This document shows positions 42,472 to 50,968 of a stretch of DNA of 64,000 bases, piece by piece. A program made the translations under genes and the position numbers. The stretch is from positions 2,294,001 to 2,358,000 of the forward strand of contig NZ_JAGF01000001.1 of assembly GCF_000526515.1 (NCBI RefSeq), written 5' to 3'. The stretch is from Cellulomonas sp. KRMCY2 (GTDB taxonomy: Bacteria; Actinomycetota; Actinomycetes; Actinomycetales; Cellulomonadaceae). Each line of letters begins with the position of its first letter. Position 1 is the first letter of the stretch. The notes under the pieces are model-generated. The model had not been told where the DNA came from, ran no database searches, and saw only the letters and a program-made list of their open reading frames with translations.

Positions 42472-43527
42472 TCAGCGGTTCACGGAGGCAGACGCCGAAA
42501 GTTCAACGCGCGGTGCCACCTGACGGGGCTGCTTCCAGGATGCGCTCGGCGGTGACTCGGGTAGTTGGGCATCCGCCTCCAGCGCATGCACTTGGCCACC
42601 GAACGGACTGGCGTCTACCGTCCGCGCGACCGAGGTTACCCGTGCCATCGACGCGATCAGCAGGTCGGTGGACCCTCCCGACCAGCTCGCGAGGTAAGGA
42701 AGTGAGTACGAAGCGGAGTCGAGGCCGGCCTGTGCGGTGATGAGGTAGGCGATCGACTCGGCCTCGACTTCGGCCTGGCCGCGACAAGCGGCGGAGGTCG
42801 CGTAGTCGGTGAAGCGGTGCTCGTGGTCGGCGCGAATGTGCCCGAGCTCGTGGGCCAGGGTCTTCGCGGCCTGCGAAGGGTCGACGTCGTCGCGAACCCG
42901 GACAACGCGCGCTGTGAAGTCGGTGTAGCCGTTGGCTCCGAAGCGGCAGGGTCCGCGCTCGATCCGGTATCCGTCCTCGCCGACGAGCCCGGCCAGGTGG
43001 TCCCATAGCCCATCGGGAGTCGGGCCGGTGAGATGCGTCGGTCCGGCATCGGGCAACGGGTCTCCGTTGGTCTGGGAGACGTCGAATACATGGACGACCT
43101 TGAACCCGCGAAGCTGCCGGATCGCCCCGTCGGTGTTCGCCGTGGGTTTGAGTAGCGCGGGCGTGGCTGACGCGATGTCCGGGCCTTGGTCTGCGGTCGG
43201 GGTCTCGCCGGGTGCAGCACGGTAGATGCAGGGGGCGAGGATGGCGATGCCGTGTTCGCCCCTGTTGACGCGGCGGCCCAGGCTGTTCCAGGTGCGGATG
43301 CCGCCGACGCGGGTGGCGTCGGGCCGCTGAACGCAGATGAGCAGGATGTTCGAGGGCGACTGCGGCCAATCGCATCGACTGCGTGATTCACGGTCTTTGC
43401 ACTGCGCTTCGGGCGTCGGTACCGGGGTGACAGCGGCGGACGGCGGAGGCCGTGATGTGGGCCGGACCGGGGGCGTTGGACGACGGACGGCGCCCGCAAT
43501 CGTGCATCTGATGAGTGATACGGTCAT
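42472..43527 (-). CDS. ArdC-like antirestriction / ImmA-type metallopeptidase, N-terminus shortened
   Basis: Residues 60-105 (NILLICVQRPDATRVGGIRTW, then GRRVNRGEHGIAILAPC) match the second half of the ArdC single-stranded-DNA-binding domain. AKTLAHELGHIRADHEHRF near residue 222 is the zinc-peptidase site, followed by EVEAESIAYLI with the third-ligand glutamate. ArdC proteins protect incoming single-stranded DNA from restriction on plasmids. The normal ArdC start, with a helix before the SFxNxLLI motif, is missing; here the first 55 residues are proline-rich, low-complexity sequence, and the gene ends abruptly against the recombinase cassette. The real start may be a GTG or ATG further in, or the gene may be truncated. 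Context with MobF supports an element function. Confidence 0.65.
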   Translation of the reverse strand: MTVSLIRCTIAGAVRRPTPPVRPTSRPPPSAAVTPVPTPEAQCKDRESRSRCDWPQSPSNILLICVQRPDATRVGGIRTWNSLGRRVNRGEHGIAILAPCIYRAAPGETPTADQGPDIASATPALLKPTANTDGAIRQLRGFKVVHVFDVSQTNGDPLPDAGPTHLTGPTPDGLWDHLAGLVGEDGYRIERGPCRFGANGYTDFTARVVRVRDDVDPSQAAKTLAHELGHIRADHEHRFTDYATSAACRGQAEVEAESIAYLITAQAGLDSASYSLPYLASWSGGSTDLLIASMARVTSVARTVDASPFGGQVHALEADAQLPESPPSASWKQPRQVAPRVELSASASVNR

Positions 43528-43556
43528 CGGACCACGACGGTCTGGGACGGAGTTGG

Positions 43557-44669
43557 ATGCGAGCTGATCGATCGGTTCGGGGGGTGGTGGCTGGCTCGGC
43601 CGTGTCCGTGCTGGCCGCGGGCGTGTCGTTCCTCGCCCCGGAGGAGGCGGTCTTGGACGCGATGCTGGCGGGCTGGGCCGCGCAGCAGACCTCGCGGCTC
43701 CTGGCGGCCACGACGATCGAGCAGCGGGTGCTCCTGGTGCGTCGGCTGGTCACGTTCACCAACGCCTACCCGTGGACGTGGACCCCGAGTGATGTCGAGG
43801 AGTGGACGACGGCGTTGGTCGGTCGGGGCCTGGCGCACTCGACGCTGCGCAACTATCAGATGGCGGTGCAGCTGTTCTGCGGGTACGTGACCGATCGCCG
43901 CTACGGCTGGGACGAAGTGTGCGAGCAGCGGTTCGGCACCCACCCCGTGCAGGTCTTCCACGAGTGGAACACCGCCGTGCATCGCGACCAGAGCGAGGCC
44001 CGGCCCGGGAACCGTCCACTCAGCCGCCAGGAGCTGCAGCAGTTCTTCGACTACTGCGACGAGCGGGTGGTGGCGGTGGGCAGGTCCGGGCGCAAGGGCT
44101 GGCTGGCGGCGTTCCGTGACGCGGCGTTGTTCAAGACCGTGTACGCCTTCGGGCTGCGCCGCCGGGAGGTGGCGATGCTGGACCTGGCCGACCTGTCGCC
44201 CAACGCGCACGCCGAGCAGTTCGGCCGGTACGGCGCGGTCTCGGTGCGCTACGGCAAGGCGATGAAGGGCGGCACGCCGCGCCGGCGCACCGTACTGACC
44301 ACGATGGGCTGGGCCGCCGAGACCCTCGCGGAGTGGGTCGAGGAGATCCGCCCGGGTTACGCCTCGGCGTCGACGACGTTGTGGCCGACCGAGCGGGGCG
44401 CGGCCATCTCGACTGACCACATCAACGCCCGGTTCGCCGCCTACCGCGACCAGTGCGGTCTGCCGGCCGAGCTGGGGCCGCACTGCCTGCGCCACTCGTA
44501 CATCACGCACCTGATCGAGGACGGGTTCGACCACCTGTTCGTCCAGCAGCAGGTCGGCCACTCCTGGGGATCGACCACCGCCGGGTACACGTCGGTCGGC
44601 TCGGACTACAAGAACCAGGCGCTGCGTCGGGCCCTGAGCAGGGCGTTCACCGATCCGGCTACGCCGTGA
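43557..44669 (+). CDS. Tyrosine site-specific recombinase, first gene of a three-gene cassette
   Basis: The protein has 370 residues from the ATG at 43557. The N-terminal SAM-like core-binding domain (WTTALVGRGLAHSTLRNYQM) precedes the catalytic domain, with arginine in FGLRRREVAMLDLAD near 200, HCLRHSYITHL (H-x-x-R) near 308-312, VGHSWGSTTAGYTSV with histidine near 335 and the nucleophilic tyrosine about residue 343. All catalytic positions are present. Role: cuts and rejoins DNA at attachment sites for element integration or excision. It is followed by an HTH gene (18 bases) and a zinc-ribbon gene in overlap, a set I believe recurs in actinobacterial mobile elements. Divergent from the ArdC-like gene. 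Confidence 0.88.
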   Translation: MRADRSVRGVVAGSAVSVLAAGVSFLAPEEAVLDAMLAGWAAQQTSRLLAATTIEQRVLLVRRLVTFTNAYPWTWTPSDVEEWTTALVGRGLAHSTLRNYQMAVQLFCGYVTDRRYGWDEVCEQRFGTHPVQVFHEWNTAVHRDQSEARPGNRPLSRQELQQFFDYCDERVVAVGRSGRKGWLAAFRDAALFKTVYAFGLRRREVAMLDLADLSPNAHAEQFGRYGAVSVRYGKAMKGGTPRRRTVLTTMGWAAETLAEWVEEIRPGYASASTTLWPTERGAAISTDHINARFAAYRDQCGLPAELGPHCLRHSYITHLIEDGFDHLFVQQQVGHSWGSTTAGYTSVGSDYKNQALRRALSRAFTDPATP

Positions 44670-44686
44670 CAGACAGGAGCATCGCG

Positions 44687-45034
44687 ATGGCACCCGCTCG
44701 CAAGCTGGGATACGCCTGGCACCTGAGACTGCGGATGGCCGAACAGAACATGTTCGCCACCACCGACCTGGTCCCGCTGCTGGCCGAGCGCGGCGTGGTC
44801 CTGTCGGCCGCGCAGGTCTACCGCCTGGTCACCCAGACCCCAGAACGCCTGAGCCTGCGCACATTGATGGCGCTGTGCGACATCCTGGCGTGCAGCCCCA
44901 ACGACCTGATCGAACCGGTCGCTGCGACCCGCCGGTCCCGGGCGACCGGCACCAGCGGACCAGCAGCGACCGGGGCCGCGGACGGTGGGCGGGGACGGGT
45001 TCCGCGGCGAGCCGAGATCCACCGCGACCGGTGA
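44687..45034 (+). CDS. Helix-turn-helix protein, second gene of the recombinase cassette
   Basis: The protein has 115 residues with AGGAG 7 bases before the ATG. The N-terminal 75 residues form a Cro/C1-type HTH: MAEQNMFATTDLVPLLAERG, VVLSAAQVYRLVTQTPERLS, LRTLMALCDILACSPNDLIE. The tail is Gly/Ala/Arg-rich and disordered. It probably binds the attachment region or the cassette promoter, by analogy with accessory factors of recombinases. Its stop overlaps the GTG of the next gene (GTGA), so it is translationally coupled to the zinc-ribbon protein. Confidence 0.8.
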   Translation: MAPARKLGYAWHLRLRMAEQNMFATTDLVPLLAERGVVLSAAQVYRLVTQTPERLSLRTLMALCDILACSPNDLIEPVAATRRSRATGTSGPAATGAADGGRGRVPRRAEIHRDR

Positions 45035-47385
45035 GTGATCCGCCCTGCGCGGGGTGCGGGCGGCAGGTCACGCTCAGGGGCGCCGGCCCGCACGGGCGCA
45101 TCTGCACGGCGTGCGTGGCCCGCGCCCACCAGGGCATGTGCGCCTCGTGCGGCCGGCAGCGCAAGCTCGTGGGCCGCAACCCCGACGGGGCCCCGTGGTG
45201 CGACGCCTGCTACCGCACCGCGGCTGCGGCCCGGCTGGCCGCCCGGCGCCGCGCCGTGATCCTGGTCGCCGTCGCGGCCGCCGAACCGGCGCTGGCCAAG
45301 GCCACCGTCCTTCGGGTCATCGACCAGATGGCCGAAGGACGCCGGTTGGGACAGCTCGCCGACCACCTGCACGCCCACCCCGACGTCCTGACCACCGGCC
45401 CGACCAGCCTGCCGCCGGTCCTGGACCGGTTCGTCGACGCCCTGATCACGGCAGGCGCGAAGACGATCACGACGATCCACCCGACCTGCCAGGACTGCGG
45501 ACGGACCCGACCCGCCCACCACCTCCCCGGCGGCGCGGTGATCTGCTCAGCGTGCTACGCCCGACGCACCAGTACGCAGATGTGTGCCGGGTGCGGTCAG
45601 CGGCGGCGCCCCTACGCGCGCGACCAGGCCGGTCACCCGCGCTGCCGCGGCTGCACCGACCGGGTCCGCGCAGAGGCGAAACGGACCGAGGCGCTCGAGC
45701 AGCTCACGTCCGCGCTGGCCGGGCAGGTGTCGCTGGACCGCGCCCAAGTCGCCGACGTCCTGGCGGCTGTGGCGCCCCGCGGCTATGACCTGCGGGTCTT
45801 GGCCGAACAGGTGGCCGAGCACCGCCTGACCGACCCCGGGCTCCCGTTCGTCGTGGCCCGGCTCGCGGTCGCGTTGCGCGCCGCGGGGGCTGACCTGCCC
45901 GGCCCGCCATGTCAGTCCTGCCAGCAGCCCTGTGGCAGCGACGCGAGCGTGTACGGGGCCCGGGTGCGGTGCCGGACCTGCGTGCGGCACTGCCCCGGGT
46001 GCGCCAGGCCGGCCCGGCGTGAGGATGAGCGCGTGTGCGGACGGTGCCGGCGCGACGCTCACCGGCGGCGGGGCTCGTGCGCGGGCTGCAACGAGCCGGG
46101 CCGGGTCCTCGACGACCGGGGGTTGTGCCGTTGGTGCCGGGAGCGCGCAGCGCGCCGCTGCGCCGACTGCCACCAGAACCGCGCCCTGACCATCGTCGCC
46201 GGACACCAGCTGTGCGACAGGTGCGCGTTGCGGCGGACCGTCGACGGGCTGCTCGTCGACCGCCCGCCCGGTGCCCTGTATGCGCTTCGGGCGCCGGTCC
46301 TGGCCGCCGAGCCCATGACCACCCGCCGCTGGCTGCGCCGACCAGCGGTCGCCGCGCTGCTCGCAGCTCTGGACTCCGGCCGACTCCCGCTGACTCACGC
46401 CACCTTGGACGCCCAACCCGCCAGTAGAGCGGTCGAGCATCTGCGTGACCTGCTCCTGGCCACCGGCGCGCTGGCCCCCGACCGGGACCGGCTCGTCGAC
46501 CGGTTCCAGCACGGCAGCGACCAGATGCTGGCGGCCCTGGACGCCAGCGATGCACGGATCGTGCGCTCATGGCTGCGCTGGCAGGTCCTACCGCGCCTGC
46601 GTCGCCACCAGGCGGGGCCCGTGGACGTCGGCGCCGCCGTCGCCAACGCGCGACGCACCCTACGGTCCGTCATCGCGTTCCTGGCCACCATCGAAGCCGC
46701 CCACCGCACCCTGGCCAGTGCCCACCAGGGCGACATCGACAGCTGGTTTGCCAGCCCCCGCACCCGACCCCACCAGGTCCGGCCGTTCCTGGCCTGGGCC
46801 CGGCGCACCAGGGTGCTCCCTGCGGCGATCCGGCTGCCGCCCTCCTTCCGTGGCCGAAGCGAGCTGCACACCGACCCCGAACAGCGATGGTCCATCGCCC
46901 GCCGCCTTGTCCAGGGCGACACCACGGACACCGCCGACCGTGTCGCCGGCGCCCTCGGCGTCCTCTACGCCCAAACCCTCGTCCGGATCTGCGCGCTGAC
47001 CACCGACGACATCGCCACCGACGGCGCCATCGTGACCGTACGTCTCGGCGGCGACCGGCTCGAGCTCCCCGAACCCTTCGCGACCCTGATCCAGTCGCTA
47101 CCGCAGCCTCGGCGCCATGGTGTCGCCGAGCAGATCCCCGGGGACTGGCTGTTCCCCGGCCAGCGGGCCGGACTCCACCTCGCTGCCGCGAGCCTGGGAC
47201 GCCGGTTGCGCACCATCGCCATCGAGCCACGCCGGACCCGACTGGCCGCCCTCGACCAGCTCAGCGCCGAGATCCCTCCAGCCATGCTCGCCGGGGTCCT
47301 GGGCCTCAAGACCTCTCACGTGGTCCGGCACACCACCCGCGCCGGCGGCGACTGGGCGCAATATGCCGCCGACCGCGCGACATGA
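45031..47385 (+). CDS. Zinc-ribbon-array protein with integrase-like C-terminus, third gene of the recombinase cassette
   Basis: The protein has 784 residues from the GTG at 45031. The first 400 residues contain sixteen CxxC motifs, about eight zinc-ribbon pairs: CAGC/CTAC, CASC/CDAC, CQDC/CSAC, CAGC/CRGC, CQSC/CRTC, CPGC/CGRC, CAGC/CRWC and CADC/CDRC. The rest is helical and resembles a divergent phage-integrase-like fold (SAHQGDIDSWFASPRTRPHQ, VRPFLAWARRTRVLP, ending RRTRLAALDQLSAEIPPAML), without a visible HxxR or terminal tyrosine. It may act as a non-catalytic DNA-binding partner of the upstream recombinase. This is inference from gene order; I know of no characterised function. Confidence 0.75.
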   Translation: MSDPPCAGCGRQVTLRGAGPHGRICTACVARAHQGMCASCGRQRKLVGRNPDGAPWCDACYRTAAAARLAARRRAVILVAVAAAEPALAKATVLRVIDQMAEGRRLGQLADHLHAHPDVLTTGPTSLPPVLDRFVDALITAGAKTITTIHPTCQDCGRTRPAHHLPGGAVICSACYARRTSTQMCAGCGQRRRPYARDQAGHPRCRGCTDRVRAEAKRTEALEQLTSALAGQVSLDRAQVADVLAAVAPRGYDLRVLAEQVAEHRLTDPGLPFVVARLAVALRAAGADLPGPPCQSCQQPCGSDASVYGARVRCRTCVRHCPGCARPARREDERVCGRCRRDAHRRRGSCAGCNEPGRVLDDRGLCRWCRERAARRCADCHQNRALTIVAGHQLCDRCALRRTVDGLLVDRPPGALYALRAPVLAAEPMTTRRWLRRPAVAALLAALDSGRLPLTHATLDAQPASRAVEHLRDLLLATGALAPDRDRLVDRFQHGSDQMLAALDASDARIVRSWLRWQVLPRLRRHQAGPVDVGAAVANARRTLRSVIAFLATIEAAHRTLASAHQGDIDSWFASPRTRPHQVRPFLAWARRTRVLPAAIRLPPSFRGRSELHTDPEQRWSIARRLVQGDTTDTADRVAGALGVLYAQTLVRICALTTDDIATDGAIVTVRLGGDRLELPEPFATLIQSLPQPRRHGVAEQIPGDWLFPGQRAGLHLAAASLGRRLRTIAIEPRRTRLAALDQLSAEIPPAMLAGVLGLKTSHVVRHTTRAGGDWAQYAADRAT

Positions 47386-47534
47386 CGACCGTCAAATGGT
47401 GGGTGGCACGCGGACCCGACCATCCCCACCTCTCCCGAACCCCGGTCACCCGAGGGCTCATGCAGAGGCGGCAGATGCCGATGACGTGGTGGACGGTGGC
47501 ATCGCCATGCGGTTGTAGCCCGGGGGTGGATCAG

Positions 47535-49778
47535 GTGCGGTTGGGCACACGAGTGACACTTCGCGCGGGCCTGGTGTGGGCGATGGGACTGCTCCTGGTC
47601 GCCGCCGTCGTCGGCAGTCTGGCTCTGCACGGCGACGCGCGGACCCTGGTCGTGGACGGGTTGGGGATCCTGGTGGTGTGGGTGTCCGCGGCGGTGTGCT
47701 GGCTGGCGGTCTGGCGAGTCGGGTTCCGGCGCTGGGATGTCCTGCTCGCTGCGGCCGCGGTCGTTGCGCAGGCCGCCGGACTCACCTACCTCGGCGTGGT
47801 GGTGGCCGGCGGTGGGTCAGTGCCGCTTCCCTCGCCCGCGGACGCGGTGTTCTTGTTGTTCTACCCGCTGATGCTGGCCGCGCTGCTCGTGGCGATGCGC
47901 CGTCACGTGCGGGGGCTGGCTTCGTCTCTGTGGTTGGACTGTGCGGTGGGATCACTTGGCGCGGCTTCGGTGCTGGCGGTCGTGCTCAGCCCGGTGCTGG
48001 ACTCTGCCCTGGCCGGTTCGTCGTCGTTGGCCACCGCGGTGGCGGTCGCCTACCCGATGTTCGACCTGCTGCTCGTGGCCGCTGTCGCCGGGATCGTCGC
48101 CTTGGGGGGCGTGCGGGTGGGCAGCCGGTGGGTCCTGCTGGCCGCGGGCCTGATGGCCTTCGCCGCGGCGGACGTGGTCTACGCGCTTCGGGTGACCAGT
48201 GACCTCTACGTGGTCGGTTCACCGTTGGACGCCGGATGGGCGCTCGGGCTCGCCCTGATGGCGATGTGGGTCGACGCCGTCGCGCAAGACGACGGCCTGG
48301 CGACGCGGGAGACGGGTTCGACGACCGGTGCGACGGCCCTGTCGACCCTGGCGGTGGTCCTGGCGGGTGTGACGCTGGTGTTGGCCGCGGCGCGCACCCA
48401 GTTGGCGTTCCGCCAGCTCGCGCGGATGGCGGATCTGCGTCACCGGGCCGCCACCACCGACGAGTTGACGGGGCTGCCGAACCGGCGGGCCCTATATGCC
48501 GAAGCACAAGCGCGGCTGGTGGAACCGCAGCGGTGGCGCTTAGCGCTGCTGATGCTGGACCTGGACAGGTTCAAGGAGGTCAATGACAGCCTGGGCCATC
48601 ACGCCGGGGACCTGCTGCTGATCCAGGTGGGCGCCCGCCTGAGCGAGCACCTGCGTGCCGGCGACGTGCTCACACGATTGGGCGGCGACGAGTTCGCGGT
48701 GCTGCTCGAGGACGTCGGCCGCGACGAGGCCGCGGCTGTCGCCGTCAAGCTGCGCGCCGCGCTGGCCGAGCCGTTCGCCTTGGAGGGCATCGCGCTGCAC
48801 AGCAGCGTCAGCGTCGGGATCGCACTGTCCCCCGACGACGGCCCCGACCTGAGCTCCTTGCTGCGCAAGGCCGACATCGCGATGTACCGGGCCAAGACAT
48901 CCGGCGACGGCCATCACGTCTACAGCATTGCCGACGACGCCCACGACGGCACCCGGCTGCGGACGGTGGGGGAGCTGCGGACCGCCTTGGCCGAGGATCA
49001 GCTCGTCGTGCACTACCAGCCGAAGATCGACTTGCTCACCGGTGAGGTCCGCGGTGTCGAGGCGCTGGTGCGCTGGGACCACCCCACGCGGGGTCTGCTC
49101 TACCCCGACGCCTTCCTGGACCTGGTCCAGGAGGCTGGGCTGATGCGCGCCATGACCACGGTGGTCCTCGACCTGGCCCTGGACCAGATCGCGGCCTGGC
49201 AGGCGCAGGGCCAACAACTGACGGTCGCGGTGAACATCTCGGCCAGCTCGTTGGTCGACGCCGACCTGCCCGAGCAGGTCGCCGGGATGCTCGCTGCCCG
49301 AGGTCTTGAGCCCCGCTCCCTCCAGCTGGAGATCACCGAGGAGTTCCTGATGGCCGACCGCGATCGGGCCCGGGCCATCCTGACTCGGCTGCGGCACAGC
49401 GGGGTCCAGATCTCCGTCGACGACTTCGGCACCGGGTACAGCTCGCTGTCCTACCTGCGCGACCTGCCCATCGACGAGCTCAAGCTCGACCGCTCCTTCA
49501 TCTTCCCCATGGCCGACGACGCCCGCGCCGCCGCCCTGGTCGCCTCCACCATCGACCTGGCCCACAGCCTCGGCCTACGCATGGTCGCCGAAGGCGTCGA
49601 GACCGACGTCGCCTACACCGAGCTGACCCGCCTGGGCTGCGACCAGGCGCAGGGCTACTTCATGTCCAGACCCGTCCCCGCCGCCGAGCTCGACCACTGG
49701 CTCAGCGCCCGCCGCGCCACCGCGAAGCTCATTGATCTCCCCAACCGCGGCCCGCTGCGCCCCTCGGGTAGGCACTGA
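47535..49778 (+). CDS. Membrane GGDEF-EAL bifunctional cyclic-di-GMP enzyme
   Basis: The protein has about 747 residues from a GTG near 47535 (start uncertain; an ATG at 47460 is possible). Residues 1-300 contain roughly eight hydrophobic helices, a MASE-like sensor. The diguanylate cyclase domain has GGDEF (about 383), preceded five residues upstream by RAGD, an RxxD inhibitory product-binding site. The phosphodiesterase domain has GVEALVRW (E-A-L near 508), NISASSLVD, EITEEFLM, DDFGTGYSSLSYL and AEGVET, all normal, so both activities look intact. Role: makes and breaks c-di-GMP, controlling life-style switches. It follows the recombinase cassette by about 150 bases and could be cargo. The N-terminal sensor resembles the incomplete protein at 63251. 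Confidence 0.9.
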   Translation: MRLGTRVTLRAGLVWAMGLLLVAAVVGSLALHGDARTLVVDGLGILVVWVSAAVCWLAVWRVGFRRWDVLLAAAAVVAQAAGLTYLGVVVAGGGSVPLPSPADAVFLLFYPLMLAALLVAMRRHVRGLASSLWLDCAVGSLGAASVLAVVLSPVLDSALAGSSSLATAVAVAYPMFDLLLVAAVAGIVALGGVRVGSRWVLLAAGLMAFAAADVVYALRVTSDLYVVGSPLDAGWALGLALMAMWVDAVAQDDGLATRETGSTTGATALSTLAVVLAGVTLVLAAARTQLAFRQLARMADLRHRAATTDELTGLPNRRALYAEAQARLVEPQRWRLALLMLDLDRFKEVNDSLGHHAGDLLLIQVGARLSEHLRAGDVLTRLGGDEFAVLLEDVGRDEAAAVAVKLRAALAEPFALEGIALHSSVSVGIALSPDDGPDLSSLLRKADIAMYRAKTSGDGHHVYSIADDAHDGTRLRTVGELRTALAEDQLVVHYQPKIDLLTGEVRGVEALVRWDHPTRGLLYPDAFLDLVQEAGLMRAMTTVVLDLALDQIAAWQAQGQQLTVAVNISASSLVDADLPEQVAGMLAARGLEPRSLQLEITEEFLMADRDRARAILTRLRHSGVQISVDDFGTGYSSLSYLRDLPIDELKLDRSFIFPMADDARAAALVASTIDLAHSLGLRMVAEGVETDVAYTELTRLGCDQAQGYFMSRPVPAAELDHWLSARRATAKLIDLPNRGPLRPSGRH

Positions 49779-50018
49779 GCTCAACCCCACCGCAGAGCGC
49801 CACCTGAGTCCCGGCACCGGTGACCGTGACTCGGAACTGTCAAGGGGGGCGGTGCTCCCATAGGCCCCATACGAGAACGGACCAACCTTCAAGTGCCCAG
49901 CCGCCTGCCTGCGTGTCTGACCGCGCCACTGTGCCGCGTCCAGCTCGCCGGGGCACTCGAACTGTCCCGTTGCGAGACGCCAGACCCAGAGCCTTCACGA
50001 CGCTGGGATGCCGAGTGG

Positions 50019-50572
50019 CACGACAGACCCTGGACATCACCACAACCGAGGGCAAGCGCGACTTCGTGCGCAACCTCGTGGCGTACAACGTCGTCCTCGA
50101 GGGGATCTGGTTCTACAGCGGGTTCATGGTCGCCTTGAGCTTCCGGCAGCGGAACCTGCTGCGGAACTTCGGCTCGTTGATCGACTGGGTGGTCCGCGAC
50201 GAGTCGCTGCACCTGAAGTTCGGGATCAACCTCATCCTCACGGTGCTGGAGGAGAACGAGGACCTGCAGACCCCGGAGTTCGCCGACGAGATCCGGCAGA
50301 TGGTGCTCGACGCCGTCGCGCTGGAGGAGCAGTACAACCACGACCTGCTGCCGCACGGGATCCTCGGGCTCAACGCCGACTACGTCAACCAGTACGTCAA
50401 GTACCTCGCCGACCGGCGCCTGGAGGAGCTCGGCTTCGAGCCGCACTACAACGTGCCGAACCCGGCCAAGTGGATGGCCACGGCCAACGACACCCTGCAG
50501 CTGGTCAACTTCTTCGAGGCGACGAACACGTCGTACGAGGTCAATGCGAGCGCGTCGACCGCCCGGGGCTGA
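50019..50572 (+). pseudogene. 3' fragment of a class I ribonucleotide reductase small-subunit gene
   Basis: The frame reads TTEGKRDFVRNLVAYNVVLE, then WFYSGFMVALSFRQRNLLRN, DESLHLKFGINLILTVLEEN and ends YEVNASASTARG, matching the C-terminal half of NrdB/NrdF-type proteins. The later metal ligands (E in VVLEGIW, E and H in DESLH) remain, but the N-terminal ligands and the radical tyrosine region are missing, and no start or ribosome site precedes it. It is non-functional as a reductase. It is probably a leftover of recombination or island insertion into a nrd locus. Confidence 0.8.
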
Positions 50573-50656
50573 CGACCGCTTGCGACCTTCGGTCGAGGGC
50601 GGACGGGGTGATCGCATCGTGAGAACCTCGTCCACCCTGTCGGCTAGGGTGGCTGT

Positions 50657-50840
50657 CGCCAACGGTTCACCAGCCCCACGGGGCCGGGTGAGGCAAGAGG
50701 GAACCCGGTGCGAGTCCGGGACTGCCCCGCAGCGGTATGTGGGAACGACAGCCGTCAATGAAGCACTGGGCGCCAGCCTGGGAAGCGACGGCCGGTAGGA
50801 GCGAGCAGGACGCCCACGAGTCCGAAGACCTGCCGTTGGT
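50657..50840 (+). promoter_or_regulatory. Cobalamin (B12) riboswitch upstream of metE
   Basis: The AdoCbl consensus is present: AGAGGGAACCCGGTGCGAGT, then CGGGACTGCCCCGCAGCGGT, a central GCACTGG-like helix (50763-50770) and GACGCCCACGAGTCCGAAGA near the 3' end. The outer helix is GCCAACGG (50658-50665) with CCGTTGG (50833-50839). B12 should lower metE expression, since a B12-dependent enzyme can then replace it. Confidence 0.92.
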
Positions 50841-50861
50841 CCGCGCACCGCCGGTGCGCGG
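50841..50861 (+). terminator. Expression-platform hairpin of the B12 riboswitch
   Basis: CCGCGCACC pairs with GGTGCGCGG around GCC, directly after the closing helix of the riboswitch. There is no T-run after it, so it may act as a Rho-associated or structural switch rather than a classic terminator. Confidence 0.55.
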
Positions 50862-50968
50862 TGTCCGGAGCCTCTCGGGTGGGCTGGGTGGATGGGTGCC
50901 GTCGCGCCCTGCCCAGCCCTGCTCCCGCTGTCTCCGGTGCTTTCCGCACGCTCGCGAGGAGAGAGTCT

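Noticed and set aside
46569-47534. Upstream extension of the GGDEF-EAL frame
   Set aside because: It overlaps the zinc-ribbon gene entirely in another frame and has the arginine/proline-rich composition of an out-of-frame reading.
39542-49800. Matching attachment-site repeats flanking the recombinase cassette
   Set aside because: I could not find a direct repeat of useful length by eye on both sides; a computed search against an empty site would be needed.
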